This document shows positions 23,426 to 35,500 of a stretch of DNA of 64,000 bases, piece after piece (position 1 is the stretch's first letter; every line of letters starts with the position of its first letter). Both the position numbers and the translations under genes were made by a program. Source of the stretch: Combretum micranthum (Eukaryota; Streptophyta; Magnoliopsida; Myrtales; Combretaceae); NCBI GenBank assembly GCA_024138025.1, contig JAMXBD010000063.1, positions 744,001-808,000 on the forward strand, given 5' to 3'. The notes below the pieces were generated by a model. The model saw only the letters and a program-made list of their open reading frames with translations. It made no database searches and had not been told where the DNA came from.

Positions 23426-26244
23426 TTCCTTTCTTTTTAAGCTGAAGATACTAATTAGTCTTATCTATACCAATTATTAAAAATTCAAAATTCCAAAATA
23501 TAGTTAAAAAGTTTGAACTAATCCTTTCTTTGATGAAAATTTGAAAGTAATTTGCAATTTTCTTATGGCAAATTATAGAACACAACTTTTTGGAAGAACA
23601 CACTTGATTTAATGTGCATTAGAAAGGTGCCTGATGTTCTTTTTCTAATTTTCCAAAAAGAAAAAAAAAAGTTTTGCCTCATTGTAATATTTTACTAAAA
23701 TTAAAAGAGAAATTAATAAAGAAAAAGGCAAGTAATTGAGGAATTGTGAAAACTCGTTCGGAGGCTTTTACGTGTACGAATGATTACAATGATTGTACCA
23801 TGTTTTACTTTTGACCAGTAACTGTTTTTTTTTTTTTTTCTTAACAGCTTTTTGGTGGCTGACACGTACGTACATGGTGGTGGTTATCCAGAAACGCCAA
23901 ACGTGGCAAGTTATCGCTGCCTTTGTGGTATGAACTGTTAGGACTTTAGAATTCCAAAAACTCCAACTGAGTGCCTGCGACTCCGGTGGATCGGTCACCT
24001 GGAGCGCTAGAGTTGGATGAGAATTCCTAGGGTTCCCCACTCCCTTTGTATTTTTCAATTAAGTAGACCTATATCTAGACTAGGTTTAACATTATGTGGG
24101 TCTTGTAAGGATCATATCATAAAGTTTCTCAAAATTTTAATAAATAATAATGATGCAGATGCATTACCTGTTTGGGGAAAGAAACATCTTCTATATTATC
24201 ACGAAATCGACCTATTGAGTAGACTATAAGACCCTTATTTTTCAAGTAAAGTTGGAAAATAGTTTAAAAATATATATGTGAAAAAGAGTTAAGTTTGGAG
24301 CATGTGTGGTGTATATATATTACTATATTCAACATTAGCAAATTAAGAATTTTCTAAGGTGAATAATGGGTATTAGAATTTTTATTTAATATATCTCATA
24401 GTATGACATTGAAGATAGATATAAGTTATAGAAGTATGAAAACAAAAATGATCATTTAGTGCCAACACACACTATTGTGTATTTGGATGAATAGTGAATA
24501 AATACTAATGATCCTTAGATATATAAATACATATATAGGTGCTTTTGCTATTCACATTTTTTTATGTTGGAGTTTTATTTGTATTTATTGTGCACTATGA
24601 ATTCATTTATATCGCATCTTAGTACTATTAAAGCCATTCTTTAAAGAAACTACAAATCATACCCACTTTAAGAGCTTGGGTCTTCAAATTTTGGAATTAA
24701 AGACTTATTTTATAACCTTCAATTTTTATACATAACCTAATAGACCATATAAGATAAGGTTGGTTTTATGTTGGGTCAAGTTAGCCTCCTACCCCATAAC
24801 ACACTACAACACATATAAAATCACGTCACACCACTATCTTAAATGGAAAAAACAAAAGGACTAATTTACAGATTTTATTTGATTGCAAATCCTTTTCTTT
24901 CTCTTTTTTCTTTTTCAATTTTCCATTTGAAAAGTTAATTGGATCTATACACGTATTATGACAAAACTATCTAATTCAAAGATAAGCCTATGCCAAAAGA
25001 TAAAAGAAAAAACCTAGATAAGTGGACAATAGTTCATACCATATGATGCATACTTGATAGCAGAAATTCCAATTCCATGATTTTATGGCCCACAAATCAC
25101 ATCTCTCTATCTAAATTCATTTTTGCCTTTTTATTTTGCCGTCCCGCTAAAGTTAGATTCTTATTATTGCTTTTTCTCTTTGGCCATTGATTCTAAATTA
25201 TTGTTCTTGTTCCCTTCGAGATGTTTAGGATTTTGGCAAAAGGAGAAAAATTTTAAGCTCGAATAATTATACGTAAGATGAATGTGGAACTATTATCTTC
25301 TAGTCTCCTTTCATTAAATTTATATAAGTCATAATATGTCGAAGTTATTATATGATTTGTAATTGTTTTTTAAATATATATATATAATTTAAAATTATAA
25401 AATGGAGTAAATTATAATAACAGAAATCGACATTTAATAATAAGTTCATTTAAAGTATTAACAATTCAAATATTTGAAAAGTTAATCAATATTACACAAA
25501 ATGAGTCAAACGTGTAATCCCCTAAATTGTACGTGTATATAATTTAAAACGATTGTTAAGATACATAATGAGCTTTGAAGGAAGCTATAGAAAATGATTG
25601 AAAAATCACTTTAGTTTCTTTTTTTTTTTTTGGCGAATTTAAATATCGACACCGGTATGGATAATAAAAGACATATTTAGAAAGAAGAAAATATAAGTTT
25701 GTTATTAAAGAAACTTTTTTGAGTACGTAACAAGATACAAGTATAACCATACAATTAAGCTAAGGGCCATGAGCAATTAGTATATAGTAAACTAGGTCCT
25801 AGAAATAATTCAAAAAGCATGAACAAAAAATAAACATCAATTTAAAAATTTTATTATAAATCCAAGCCCTAAACTCGTGTAAGACCCTAAATTATTATGT
25901 ATCATCCATCATTATAAATGTGTGTGTGTATAATCTATACAGCCAAGGTAATAATAGTTAGTGTGTGTATTTATATATTGTTCTAGGACTTAAATCTAAC
26001 TTCTAATTTAATGTAATTATCAATAAGAAATTCATATAAAAATAATGGTCATTTTGTCATACGATATATTATGATGAATAATTTTTTTAATAGTACATGA
26101 TTCATTATATATGCATATTAAAACACTTATAGTTAATTTAAAAATAGTAATTATATAAAATCATAATTATTATATTACTGATACTATGTTATTATAAATT
26201 ATAATATTATAATAACACTATAACTAATATCATAATATTAAGGA
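23426..26244. other. AT-rich spacer, no gene recognised
   Basis: No coding region or bounded repeat could be supported. A 96-codon minus-strand frame at 23768-24058 ends in a poly-Lys run from a homopolymer and is not credible. (TA)n and GTGTGT runs occur near 25376 and 25920. Confidence 0.4.
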
Positions 26245-26450
26245 AAATTTGCAAATTCACCCCTTAAACTTTCATTTATATATGAATTCATCTCTTGAAC
26301 TTTCAAAGTGAGCTTTTTGACCTCTTAAACTTTCAAAAATTAGCACAGTTAAGGACGGTTATTAATTTTTGTGAATTAGGGAGGGAGCTAAGCCCACACA
26401 TAAATAAAAGTTTAGGAGGTGAATACACATATAGGTGAAAGCTAGATGGA
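26245..26450. repeat. dispersed repeat family X, copy 2
   Basis: Second copy of the repeat at 23200-23425, with CCCCTTAAACTTTCA at the left and AGGTGAAAGC at the right. Surrounding DNA (26100-26830 and 27480-27720) is very AT-rich with ATAAT/ATTAT words. Confidence 0.45.
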
Positions 26451-26827
26451 ACATTTTGCAACTCTCTATGTTTTATTTTAATAGAAAATGTTATGTGTTC
26501 TTAATTATGCTAATTTTTTAAAGTTTAAAGTATCATAGAGCACTCTTTGAAAAATTAAGGAGAGAATCCACGCATAGACTGTGTGGAGGGGTGGAGGTTG
26601 TGTTGAATTCCTAATGTTATTGAATTATCATAAAAGTATCATTATAATTTAAAATTTATCATGATAAGAAGTATTATCAATGAATGCATAATAATCTTAT
26701 TAATATAACATATGGTATAATATAATAAGCTATTATTATAAATGATTGTGATTCTATAATAAGAAGTCGTTATAACATTCAGTATAATATTATAATAATG
26801 ATCATTATAAAACATAACGATGAATAT

Positions 26828-27477
26828 TGTGTGGCTAGGGATACGAATGCTATAATTACATGCGTACCATGTGATTACCGCACTATACGTGACCTAGGAA
26901 AACAATACGCATGATGATAATCAAAAGAGAATTATGTAAGGAGGAAGAGTAGATGGTCTTAATAGGCTTTAACACATGTGTAAGGTGAGGGAGCTCAATA
27001 GCATCAAACCTTACTAAATATGATGAATTGGTAACTGTTTCTGATTAGGACAAGTGTTTCATTCACTAAGATGAAAATCCAGCTATACAACATTGTATGT
27101 ACCAGATCTTTTCTTATCCAAATGAGGTGGAGATTAGTGGTATTTAAATGAAATCCAGCTATTGATGTCGTATGTCGGATGAGATAAACGACTAATGGTT
27201 ATAATGAATCCCTCTCATAATTGATATAGAAGTGGGCTCCCTTATGGACTTGTGCCCATTAAGGCCTTTATTTGTAGTGTGTGGGCTAATTTGAGAAAGA
27301 CTGAAATTGGGCAGGCCAATCCTAGCGGGCTCTTTTCCAAGCTTACCGTGTCAATTCTCCCGTGATCATCTTAATTTAGTTGGGCCTAACTTTATAAGTC
27401 CTATTACGTTAGCCAAAGAGTTAAATCCAAATAAAAATTAGACTCAGAGCCTTTATAATCAAATTTATACATTTACA
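26828..27477. mobile_element. solo LTR with 5-bp target duplication
   Basis: A 650-bp block starts TGTGTGGC and ends TTTACA (TG..CA termini) and is flanked by AATAT on both sides (26823-26827 and 27478-27482). A second copy lies at 56844-57497. There is no internal domain, which fits unequal recombination between the two LTRs of a former element. It sits in an AT-rich, ATAAT-dense region. Superfamily cannot be decided from an LTR alone. Confidence 0.85.
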
Positions 27478-27482
27478 AATAT

Positions 27483-28679
27483 TATAACATTATGATATTA
27501 TAATAATAATGTTATTGTTATAATTAACAAAAATCAATAACATATCATTATTATAACTATTATATTAATAATAATAAGCTATAAATTGAAATAATAATAA
27601 CAACAATAATAATAGATGTATGCCAACTGATATGTGCTATTGAATTTAAATATAATTTCTAATATATTATAATATAAACTATATACAACATATGGCATGC
27701 GTTATAAAAGTATATACTGTGTTTTATATATAATTCACATGTTACATTAAAAGGACCGGATTCAACACATATCTAAAACAGGCATATCTAGTCCCCAACC
27801 ACATATAATCCTGTAGCATTACATGTAAAACTATCTTTAAAGAAAGAGTTTGCATAATTATTTCTCTAAACAAGCTATAAAGGGTCATTCCAAAAACATC
27901 TCATTAAAAGAAGTACTATACGTAACATCACAAAACTTTGTTATCTTTTTATCCACAAGATAAAGGACTTAATACCCATAAATATATATATTTATATTAC
28001 AAACATAGGCTTAAAATCAAGCCTATAACAAAATACATAAAACTTTGAAAAGATCTGTAAGAAAAGATATACATTATCCACAAAACACTTTTCTTAATTT
28101 ATTACAAAATGGTCATCATGCTTATCGGGGTTCTTAATCTTCCCGTTCGTCTAGAAAATCCTCAAAACCCGTCCCATAACCCAACTGAGAATAGAACTCA
28201 TCTTCATCCACATTTGCAATTGGAAAATCATGAGCTAAAGGCCCAGTATGTAAGTAACACAAGCAAATACAAAATGACAAGCATACTTAAGCTAAATGCA
28301 ATGCAACAACCATCAATTTATTAATAGTTAATTAAGTTTGTCTATCAATATAGGAGTATTCAAATTCCATAACAAGCCAATGGGAAGTTAGAGGTCCTGA
28401 GTAACAGTAGTTGCTCAGGGTATTGATATAGGTAGTCCAAATACCTATATCTCCTATATCTAACTGAAAAAGAATAATAGCTTCATCTAAGGTTCACATT
28501 CATTTCTCATCTTTACTTAACTTAATCCATAATATCACTTAGTTTAACCGGTTCCATAAACGTAAACTAAATCATATTATTTCCTCTTAAGAATAAGTAA
28601 ACGTTATGCCGATATCGTTAGCCCTATCAACTACCCACCATGCCACTTATAAGTGTCATTGCATCATGATTAGGGTGGT
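27483..28679. other. spacer before the Gypsy insertion
   Basis: AT-rich to 27720, then mixed sequence without a recognised gene. Bases 28100-28680 have an LTR-like composition and may continue on the other side of the Gypsy element (35501 onward), but this host repeat could not be identified. Confidence 0.35.
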
Positions 28680-29570
28680 TGATGCGTTTTAAGCAAAAAT
28701 CTTGAAGTTTCCTAGACTCTAAGAATCGAAGCAGACCTTGACCTAATGAAATATCCATAATTAGTTCTGAAATTCCATGAACCTTTGTATAATTTGATGG
28801 AATGATCTTGACCCACTGGTTGAATAATCCTAAGAATCTTGATATGGAGATTGTGACCCTGTAGGAAACACCAACCAAGGACCTTGGTATAAACGAAGGA
28901 ATCAACAAGAATCAAATTCTTGAAGATATCACAAGTTCTCAAAAGAACTCAAGGAGAAGAATTTTCTCAATTGATTGTTAATTAAAAGGTAATATGTTCT
29001 ATTTTCAAAACCCCATACAAAGGATATGTGTAGCAAAAACAAAGGAATGCCAAAAGACATAAAATAAAACACGTTTTCCGCATAAAGAAAGCTGTCAGCT
29101 AACATATCTATGATGGTGGCCTTTATAAGTGAACCGGCGGCCTTGCAATTAGCCTTAAAAATTTCGAATTTGTGGACTCTTTATGCCGATGGCGTAAACC
29201 TACAAGGTGGTGGCATAAATGCTGAAGGCTAGCGATGTTGAGAGTTGAGGCACGAATCCTGTAATGCGTGAATTGAAGGCCAACTCTGTTGAGTTAATTT
29301 TGGCAGCCTTAGATCAGTTTTCACGTTTGTTATTCTTTGGTGTAATTAGATATGATGAAGTCGTTTGGATCTTTGCCATTTAGACCCACTATGTTCAATA
29401 GCTTTAGTTCTCCTTCCAAGTTCGATTTAATGTGCCTTGCATGCTTGTCCATGAAATTCTTGTAGTGCCCATTGAATTCATCCCGAAGCTTCTTAGCTCG
29501 ACTTCATGTGATCATATCTCCAGGTACTTGAACTTGTTGTAGTGAGCTTGGTGCCATCATGTCTTCATCA
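28680..29570 (-). repeat. 3' LTR of the Gypsy element
   Basis: 891 bp matching 34603-35500, sharing among others GACTCTAAGAATCGAAGC, GCCAAAAGACATAAAATA and TTTGGCAGCC/TTTGGCATCC. A GC-rich part at 29095-29240 contains GGCGGCC and GCCGATGGCGTAAA words. The plus-strand sequence directly right of it (29571-29590) is pyrimidine-rich, i.e. a polypurine tract on the coding strand. Confidence 0.85.
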
Positions 29571-30221
29571 TTCCCCCTCTCTTCAAAAGGATTCATCCTC
29601 GAATCTGTTTCATCTACATCAAAAGGACTTAAATTAGAAACATTGAAGGTAATACTCACATTGTACTCACCTGGTAAATCCATTTTGTAGGCATTGTCGT
29701 TGATCTTTTCAACTACTTTGAAATGGTCTATCGCCTCTAGGTTCTAAATTTGATTTCCTTTTATATGGAAACCTCTCTTTCCTTAAGTGCACCCACACTC
29801 AATCACCTAGTTCAAATGTGACTTTCTTTCTACTTTTGTTAGCTTGTTGAGCATATTGCTCATTCCTCTTTTCAATCCTTTGTCGCATCTGTTCATGCAA
29901 CTTGTTAACAGTTTCTATCTTTTTCTTTCCATCCAAACTAGTCCTGTCAGTAATTGGTAAAGGCAACAAATCCAAAGTTGTTAATGGATTAAAACCATTA
30001 ACAACTTCAAATGGAGAAAAACCTGTAGTAGAATGAATAGTGTGATTATATGCAAGTTCAATGAATGGTAAACATTCTTCCTAAGATTTCAAATTCTTTT
30101 TTATCACAGCTCTAAACAAAGTCGTCATTGTTCTGTTCACCACTTCAGTTTGTCCATCCGTTTGTGGATGACAAGTAATAGAGAATAATAACTTAGTACC
30201 TAGTTTACTCCATAAAATTCT
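29571..30221 (-). pseudogene. Gypsy integrase C-terminal part, broken
   Basis: Continuation of the integrase in minus orientation after a stop at the end of the preceding frame. Conserved words such as [15 protein letters not shown] can be read around 30160-30110, and a NPFEERG-like polyprotein tail just before the polypurine tract at 29571. Several in-frame stops and frame changes make it non-functional. Confidence 0.65.
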
Positions 30222-30866
30222 CTAGAAATAGCTCAAAAAATTGACATCCTTATCATTAACAATACTTTTAGGGACGCCATGTAACCTGACAATCTCTTCA
30301 AAGAACAAATAAGCAATAAGAGATGCATTGTCATTTTTATAACAAGCAATAAAATGTGCCATTTTAGAAAATCTATCTACCACAACAAAAATTGAATCAC
30401 AATCCCCTTTTAACCTAAGTAAACCCAAAACAAAGTTTATAGAAATATCAGTACATGGTTCAATAGGAACAAGTAAAGGAGTATATAAACCATGACACAT
30501 CACCCTAGATTTGGTCTTCTTGCAAGTCACACAACAACTGCAAATTCTTTCTATATCTCTTCTCATGTGAGGCCAATAAAAGTGTCTAGTTAATATATCT
30601 AGAGTTTTAGTCACACAAAAATGCCCTATCGAACCTTCATCATGAGACTCCCTAACAAGTAATTCCTTTATAGAACGGTAAGGTATACATAATCTTCTTT
30701 CTCTATATAAGAAACCCCCATGTCTATAAAACTTGTTAAAAGATCCTTCCTTACATGTAGTGTAAATGGCAGAAAAATTAGGATCACTAGCATACAACTC
30801 TTTAATATGTTCAATACCTAACAATTTTGCATTAAGAGTTAAGAGAAGGATATACATGTGTGACAA
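30222..30866 (-). pseudogene. Gypsy integrase N-terminal and core fragment
   Basis: A 214-codon open fragment with the zinc-binding HHCC region (words SHDEGSIGHF, FYWPHM and CSCCVTCKKTKS), followed by the catalytic core. The first catalytic Asp of the DDE triad, normally in a SMDFVLGL-type word, is Asn here (SINFVLGL), so the enzyme would be inactive even if translated. The second Asp (VNDKD) is present. The frame ends at a stop just after FLSYF. Confidence 0.85.
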
Positions 30867-31523
30867 CGCATCAGCAACTACATTTTCTTTACCTTATTTA
30901 TAGGGTATAACATATGGGAAGGTCTCAATAAACTCTATCCAATGGGCATATCTTCTGTTTAGCTTTCCTTGCCGCTTTAAATGCTTCAGTGATTCATGAT
31001 CAGTGTGAATCGCAAATTTCTTTAGGCGCAAATAATGTTGTCACGTCTCTAATGTCTTTACTAAAGCATAGAGCTTCTCATCATAAGTAGGATAGCTCAA
31101 AGGTGCTCCATTCAACTTCTCATTAAAGTATGATATTGGTTTGCCCACTTGCATTAGTATAGCTTTAATGCCAATGCCAGATGTGTCGCATTCAATCTCA
31201 AAAATCCTAGAAAAGTTAGGTAAAGAAAAACAAAGGTGTAAAACATAATTTTTCTTTAAGTAAATTAAAGGCCTTTTCTTGTGCTTCACCCCTTTAAAAC
31301 CAATAGATTTCTTAACAATTTCAGTCAATGGTACTACTAGTATACTAAAATTTTTCACAAATTGTTTATAGAAACTAGCCAGACCATGAAAACTTCTCGC
31401 TTTAGTAATACTAGTAGGAATAGGCCAATCTTTAATTGCCTTAATGTTCCCTTCATCTACCTCTATGCCTCTAGTGCTTACAACATAGCTTAAGAAACAA
31501 CATTTTCCAAACAAAAAGAACAT
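30867..31523 (-). pseudogene. Gypsy RT thumb and RNase H, broken
   Basis: The open part 31523-31041 covers the end of the reverse transcriptase and the start of RNase H (words [38 protein letters not shown]). After a stop, RNase H resumes with [11 protein letters not shown] and ends with a VVADALSH word before the integrase. The junction with the upstream RT frame (31490-31523) is a frameshift. Confidence 0.8.
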
Positions 31524-32029
31524 TTCTTAAGATTAGCATATAAATACTCCTTTTTCAAAACAGAAAGTACACTTCTCAAATGATTCACATGCTCTTCTAA
31601 CTTTTTGTTGTAAATCAAGATGTCATCGAAATACACAATAACAAATTTTCCTATAAAAGGACACATGGCATGATTCATTAATCTCATGAATGTACTTGGT
31701 GCATTAATTAGTTCGAAAGGCATAACTAACCACTCATAAAGCCCCAATTTGGTTTTAAAAGCAGTTTTCCATTTATCCTCTTCTTTCGTTCTAATTTGAT
31801 GATAATCACTTTTAAGATCTATTTTGGAAAACATATAGGAACCATGGAGGTCATCAAGCATATCGTCTAACCTAGGAATAGGATGACAATACTTTACCGT
31901 GATTTTATTGATGTCTTTGCAATATACACACATTATCCAGGTTCCATCCTTCTTGGATACAAGTAATACTAGCACAGCGCAACAGCTCAACCTCTCACGA
32001 ACAAATCCCTTTGCCAGTAATTCTTCCAC
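31490..32029 (-). pseudogene. Gypsy reverse transcriptase core fragment
   Basis: A 180-codon frame with the RT palm: [45 protein letters not shown], and the intact active-site box [10 protein letters not shown]. It reads out of frame with the following RNase H part. Upstream, a stop near 32030 separates it from the protease-RT linker. Confidence 0.9.
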
Positions 32030-32875
32030 TTGCCTTTATATCTCCTTAGTCTCTTCAGGACTACTCATATAGGTAGGTCAGTTTTGAATAAAAGCTCCAT
32101 GTATGAAATCTATTGGATGCTCTATGCTCCTTATTGGTGGCAACCCTCCAGGAATCTCTTCAGGAAACAAGTCTTTATATTCCTGCAAAAGAGACACAAC
32201 AGAACCAGGAAGAGAAGGGTTAAGATCATTAGTAGAAAGCATTATCTCCTTGTACATAAATACAATCAAAGGCCTTTTATCATTCACAACACTCTTGATC
32301 TCACTTTTAGCGGGAAAACAATTTAATTGTTTTTTTCTCTCATTCTCTCCTCTTTTCTTACTAGCCACTTTGTTTTTCCACTCTATCACTCGTATATCAT
32401 CCTTACTGGCTCTTAACATCTCATCTTCTTGTTTCAATTTCTTCTGATCCTCTTGTACTTGCTATGGTGTCCAAGGCTTCAAATGGAATGTCTTTTCATC
32501 CTTTCTCATAATAAATCTATTTGAACGCCCTTCATGAGTAGCATTCCTATCAAACTGCTATGGCCTACCAAACAACATATGACAAGCATTTATGAGTACT
32601 ACGTCATACAATACCTCATCTTTGTAGTTTTCTAATGCAAATAATAATTTTACCTGCTTGTTCACCTTTACCTCTCCAGAATCGTTCAACTACTGTAACT
32701 TATATGGTCTGAGGTGTTTAAGTGTAGGCAGTTTAAGTAATTCCATAAGATTAGTACTTACCACATTGACACAACTACCATCATCAATGATTAGACTGCA
32801 AACTTTTTCTTTTACTACAACTCTAGTATGGAAAATATTCTCCCTCTACTGCTCAAGTTCATTCTCTACCACCTG
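32030..32875 (-). pseudogene. Gypsy protease and protease-RT linker, broken
   Basis: The interval encodes a decayed aspartic protease around 32810-32560 (active-site-like IDDGSCVNV, later LFGRP) and a linker open at 32437-32078 with the conserved words LFPEEIPGGLPPIRSIEHPIDF that precede plant Gypsy RT. The Asp-Asp-Gly in place of the usual Asp-Gly/Ser-Gly triplet suggests loss of activity. Confidence 0.75.
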
Positions 32876-33100
32876 CTATGTACTCAAAGTACACCTAATG
32901 ACCAGAGACAAGTTTGAAGCATCCACCTCTTCATTATCAGTCGTATCTTCCAATTTAGGCATATCATCATCATCATCATCTTCACTTTCACTTGTTACCT
33001 TATACTCATCATTACCCAAGGCAATCATATCTTTCTTGTTAAGGCAATAAGAAGCTATGAGTCCAACCCTATTGCACCTGAAACAACGAATTTTACTCAA
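32876..33100 (-). pseudogene. Gypsy gag zinc-knuckle fragment
   Basis: The frame carries a nucleocapsid knuckle CX2CX4(H)X4C in which the His is replaced by Leu (CFRCNRVGLIASYC). An acidic run of Asp residues follows. A stop separates it from the upstream gag frame. Confidence 0.8.
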
Positions 33101-33106
33101 ACCAGA

Positions 33107-33995
33107 TTAAGATTCAGACTTATCTTTAGTTTTATTAGAAGTCTCCTCCTTTGTCAAAGCTTGAGTGAATTTTTCTTTCTTGTTCTTATTATCCTCTTTC
33201 TTCCACTTTTTCTTCCATGAAGTAGAAGAAGTACCTTCATAGCTGTATTTTCCTTTCCCTTTGAGTTGGCACTCAAATTTCAATGCCATATGATATATTT
33301 CTTCCAACTCCATATAATGTTGCAACTTTACTTTATCTGCAATATCTCTATCCAGTCCATTCAAGAATCTAGCTATGGTAGCTTCATCATTTTCCTTTAC
33401 ATCAATCTTCATCATGAGTGTTTCCATTCCCATGTAATATTCCTCTACACTCCTACTTCCTTGAGTAAGCTCATGTAACTGATGATGTAAACTTCTATAA
33501 TAATATGCAGGAACAAACCTCTTTCTCATTATCTACTTTAGCTTCTGCCATGTACTAAACGGCTCCTCTAAATTTCTCCTCCTACTAATGGTGAGTTGAT
33601 TCCACCATATGCTGGCATATCCAGTGAATTTCATAATAGCCAATTTGACCTTTTTCTCCTCTAAATAATTGTGGTATGCAAAAATTAGCTCAATCTTCCA
33701 CTCCCACTCTAAATATGCATCTGGGTCACTGCGCCCCTAAAAAGGAGGAATCTTGAATTTTATGGAATTCAAGTTTGTATCAACTTTCTCACCTTTAGAC
33801 CAAAGCTTTCCTATGAACTGCTCTTGCCTCTAGTTCTATCACGTATATGCTCATCTCGTTCATCACTAGAATTAGGTTCTCTTTTTTACTTTTGATTTTC
33901 AAGTCGATCCATTCACATTGTCAAACCCTGCAGCATCTCAAACATTCTAGCCATATCATTATTTTCTTCTCCTTCCTTCTTTGATGTGATAGACA
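33107..33995 (-). pseudogene. Gypsy gag capsid region, broken
   Basis: The open part 33529-33107 (140 codons) has Retrotrans_gag-type words MRKRFVPAYYYRSLHHQLHEL, ARFLNGLDRDIADKV and a lysine-rich tail. Upstream, to about 33995, gag continues with many in-frame stops and ends near a MSITSKKEGE-like start. Confidence 0.8.
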
Positions 33996-34582
33996 TCCTG
34001 TGATGTTAGTAGGCAACCAAACAAAATATAAATAGGAATAGAAACCTCAATTTACTTCCTCATGTATATCACTCACAAGATTGTAACACTCAACACTCAT
34101 GTATCACTCAAACTCAAAAAATACACTTACCACCTTACCTCTTGATACTTTATCTTACAGTTTTGTATCGAACTTGCAACCTCAACTCAAGAATTTTCTT
34201 CTTTTATTGTTCCTCGCAATACTTCAATTCTTGATAAGTATATATAACAAGATCGAAACTCCTAAAAACAGTCAATAGAAACATATCACAAATCCAATTG
34301 TGGTTTTTCCTTCAAACAAATCAATTCCTTCACAATTTTTTTTATATATATTTCTCTTTTCTTTTCTTTTTGATTTTTTTTTTTATTTTTTCTATTTTTG
34401 ATATTCCTTTTCTTTTTTTTAAAATGCTTTTTCTTTTTTCCTTTTTTTATATAAGAACCCTAAAATCAAAAACAAAAAAAAAAAGAAAGGATTCAAAATC
34501 AATTATAGAGATATGAACGATATGAGTTAGGGTGTCGAATTACAGTACTCAAAATTGAATTAAATGAGTGATTCTTAGATAG
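33996..34582 (-). other. Gypsy 5' untranslated internal region
   Basis: The sequence between the decayed gag start and the primer-binding site. It includes long T-rich and TTTTC tracts (34310-34450). No coding region. Confidence 0.6.
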
Positions 34583-34598
34583 CCTTGCTTTAATACCA
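34583..34598 (-). other. primer-binding site, tRNA-Met type
   Basis: On the minus strand it reads TGGTATTAAAGCAAGG, close to the TGGTATCAGAGC.. start of initiator-tRNA-Met primer sites, with two changes. It lies four bases from the 5' LTR (34603-35500), the expected place. Confidence 0.8.
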
Positions 34599-34602
34599 AA
34601 TT

Positions 34603-35500
34603 TGATGTATTCTAGGCACGGATTTTGAAGTTTCCCAAACTCTAAGAATCGAAGCGGACCTTGACTAAATGAAATATTTAGAATTCATTCTGAAATTCCA
34701 CAAACCTTGGTATAATTGATGGAATGACCTTAACCCGCTGGTTGAGTAATCCTAAGAATCTTAATATGGAAATTGCGACCCTGTAGGTAATACCGACCAA
34801 GAACCTTGGTATAAGTAAAGAAATCAACAAGAATCAAATTTTTGAAGATATCATAAGTTCTCAAAAGAACTTCAAGAGAAAAAATCTCTCAATTTATTGC
34901 TAATCAAAAACTAATATGTTTTGTTTTGAAAACCCCAAAGGATATATGTAGGAAAAACAAAGGAATGCCAAAAGACATAAAATAAAACATGTTTTCCGCA
35001 CAAAAAAAGCTAGTAGCTAATATATCTACGCCGGCAGGCTCGCAATCAACCTTAAAAATTTCATATCCATAAACTCTTTATGCCGACTAAAGGCCGACGG
35101 CGTAAACACATAGGCTGACGGCGTAAATGCAGAAGGTCAGTGGTGTTGAGAGGCAAGGCACAGATCCTGTAATGAGTGAATTGAAGGCCGGCTATATGTT
35201 AATTTTAAGTCAATTGTGTTGAGTTAATTTTGGCATCCTTGGATTAGTTTTCACATCTATTATTCTTTGGTGTAATTGGATATGATGAAGTAGTTTGGAT
35301 CTTTGCCATTTAGTCCCACTATGTCGAATAGCTTTAGTTCTCCTTTCGGGTTCAATTTAATGTGCTTTGCATGCTCCTCCATGAAATTCTTGCAATACCC
35401 ATTGAATCTATCCCAAAGCTTCTTAGCTCAGCTTCGTATGATCATGCCTCTAGGTACTTTAACTTGTTATAGTGAGCTCGGTGCCATCGTGTCTTCATCA
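34603..35500 (-). repeat. 5' LTR of the Gypsy element
   Basis: 898 bp, partner of 28680-29570. Its GC-rich part (35025-35190) contains GCCGGC, GGCCGACGGCGTAAA and GCTGACGGCGTAAA, an expanded version of the words in the 3' LTR. It ends CATCA at 35500. Confidence 0.85.

Larger units (their letters stand above)
28680..35500 (-). mobile_element. decayed full-length Ty3/Gypsy LTR retrotransposon
   Basis: A 6.8-kb element in minus orientation: two LTRs beginning TGATG and ending CATCA, a primer-binding site next to the right LTR, a polypurine tract next to the left LTR, and gag, protease, reverse transcriptase, RNase H and integrase in the Gypsy order between them. Flanks are GTGGT (28675-28679) and GTAGC (35501-35505), a possible 5-bp duplication with two mismatches. 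The two LTRs differ by many substitutions and indels, and the coding region has numerous stops, so the insertion is old and dead. No chromodomain was seen; lineage within Gypsy is left open. Confidence 0.9.
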
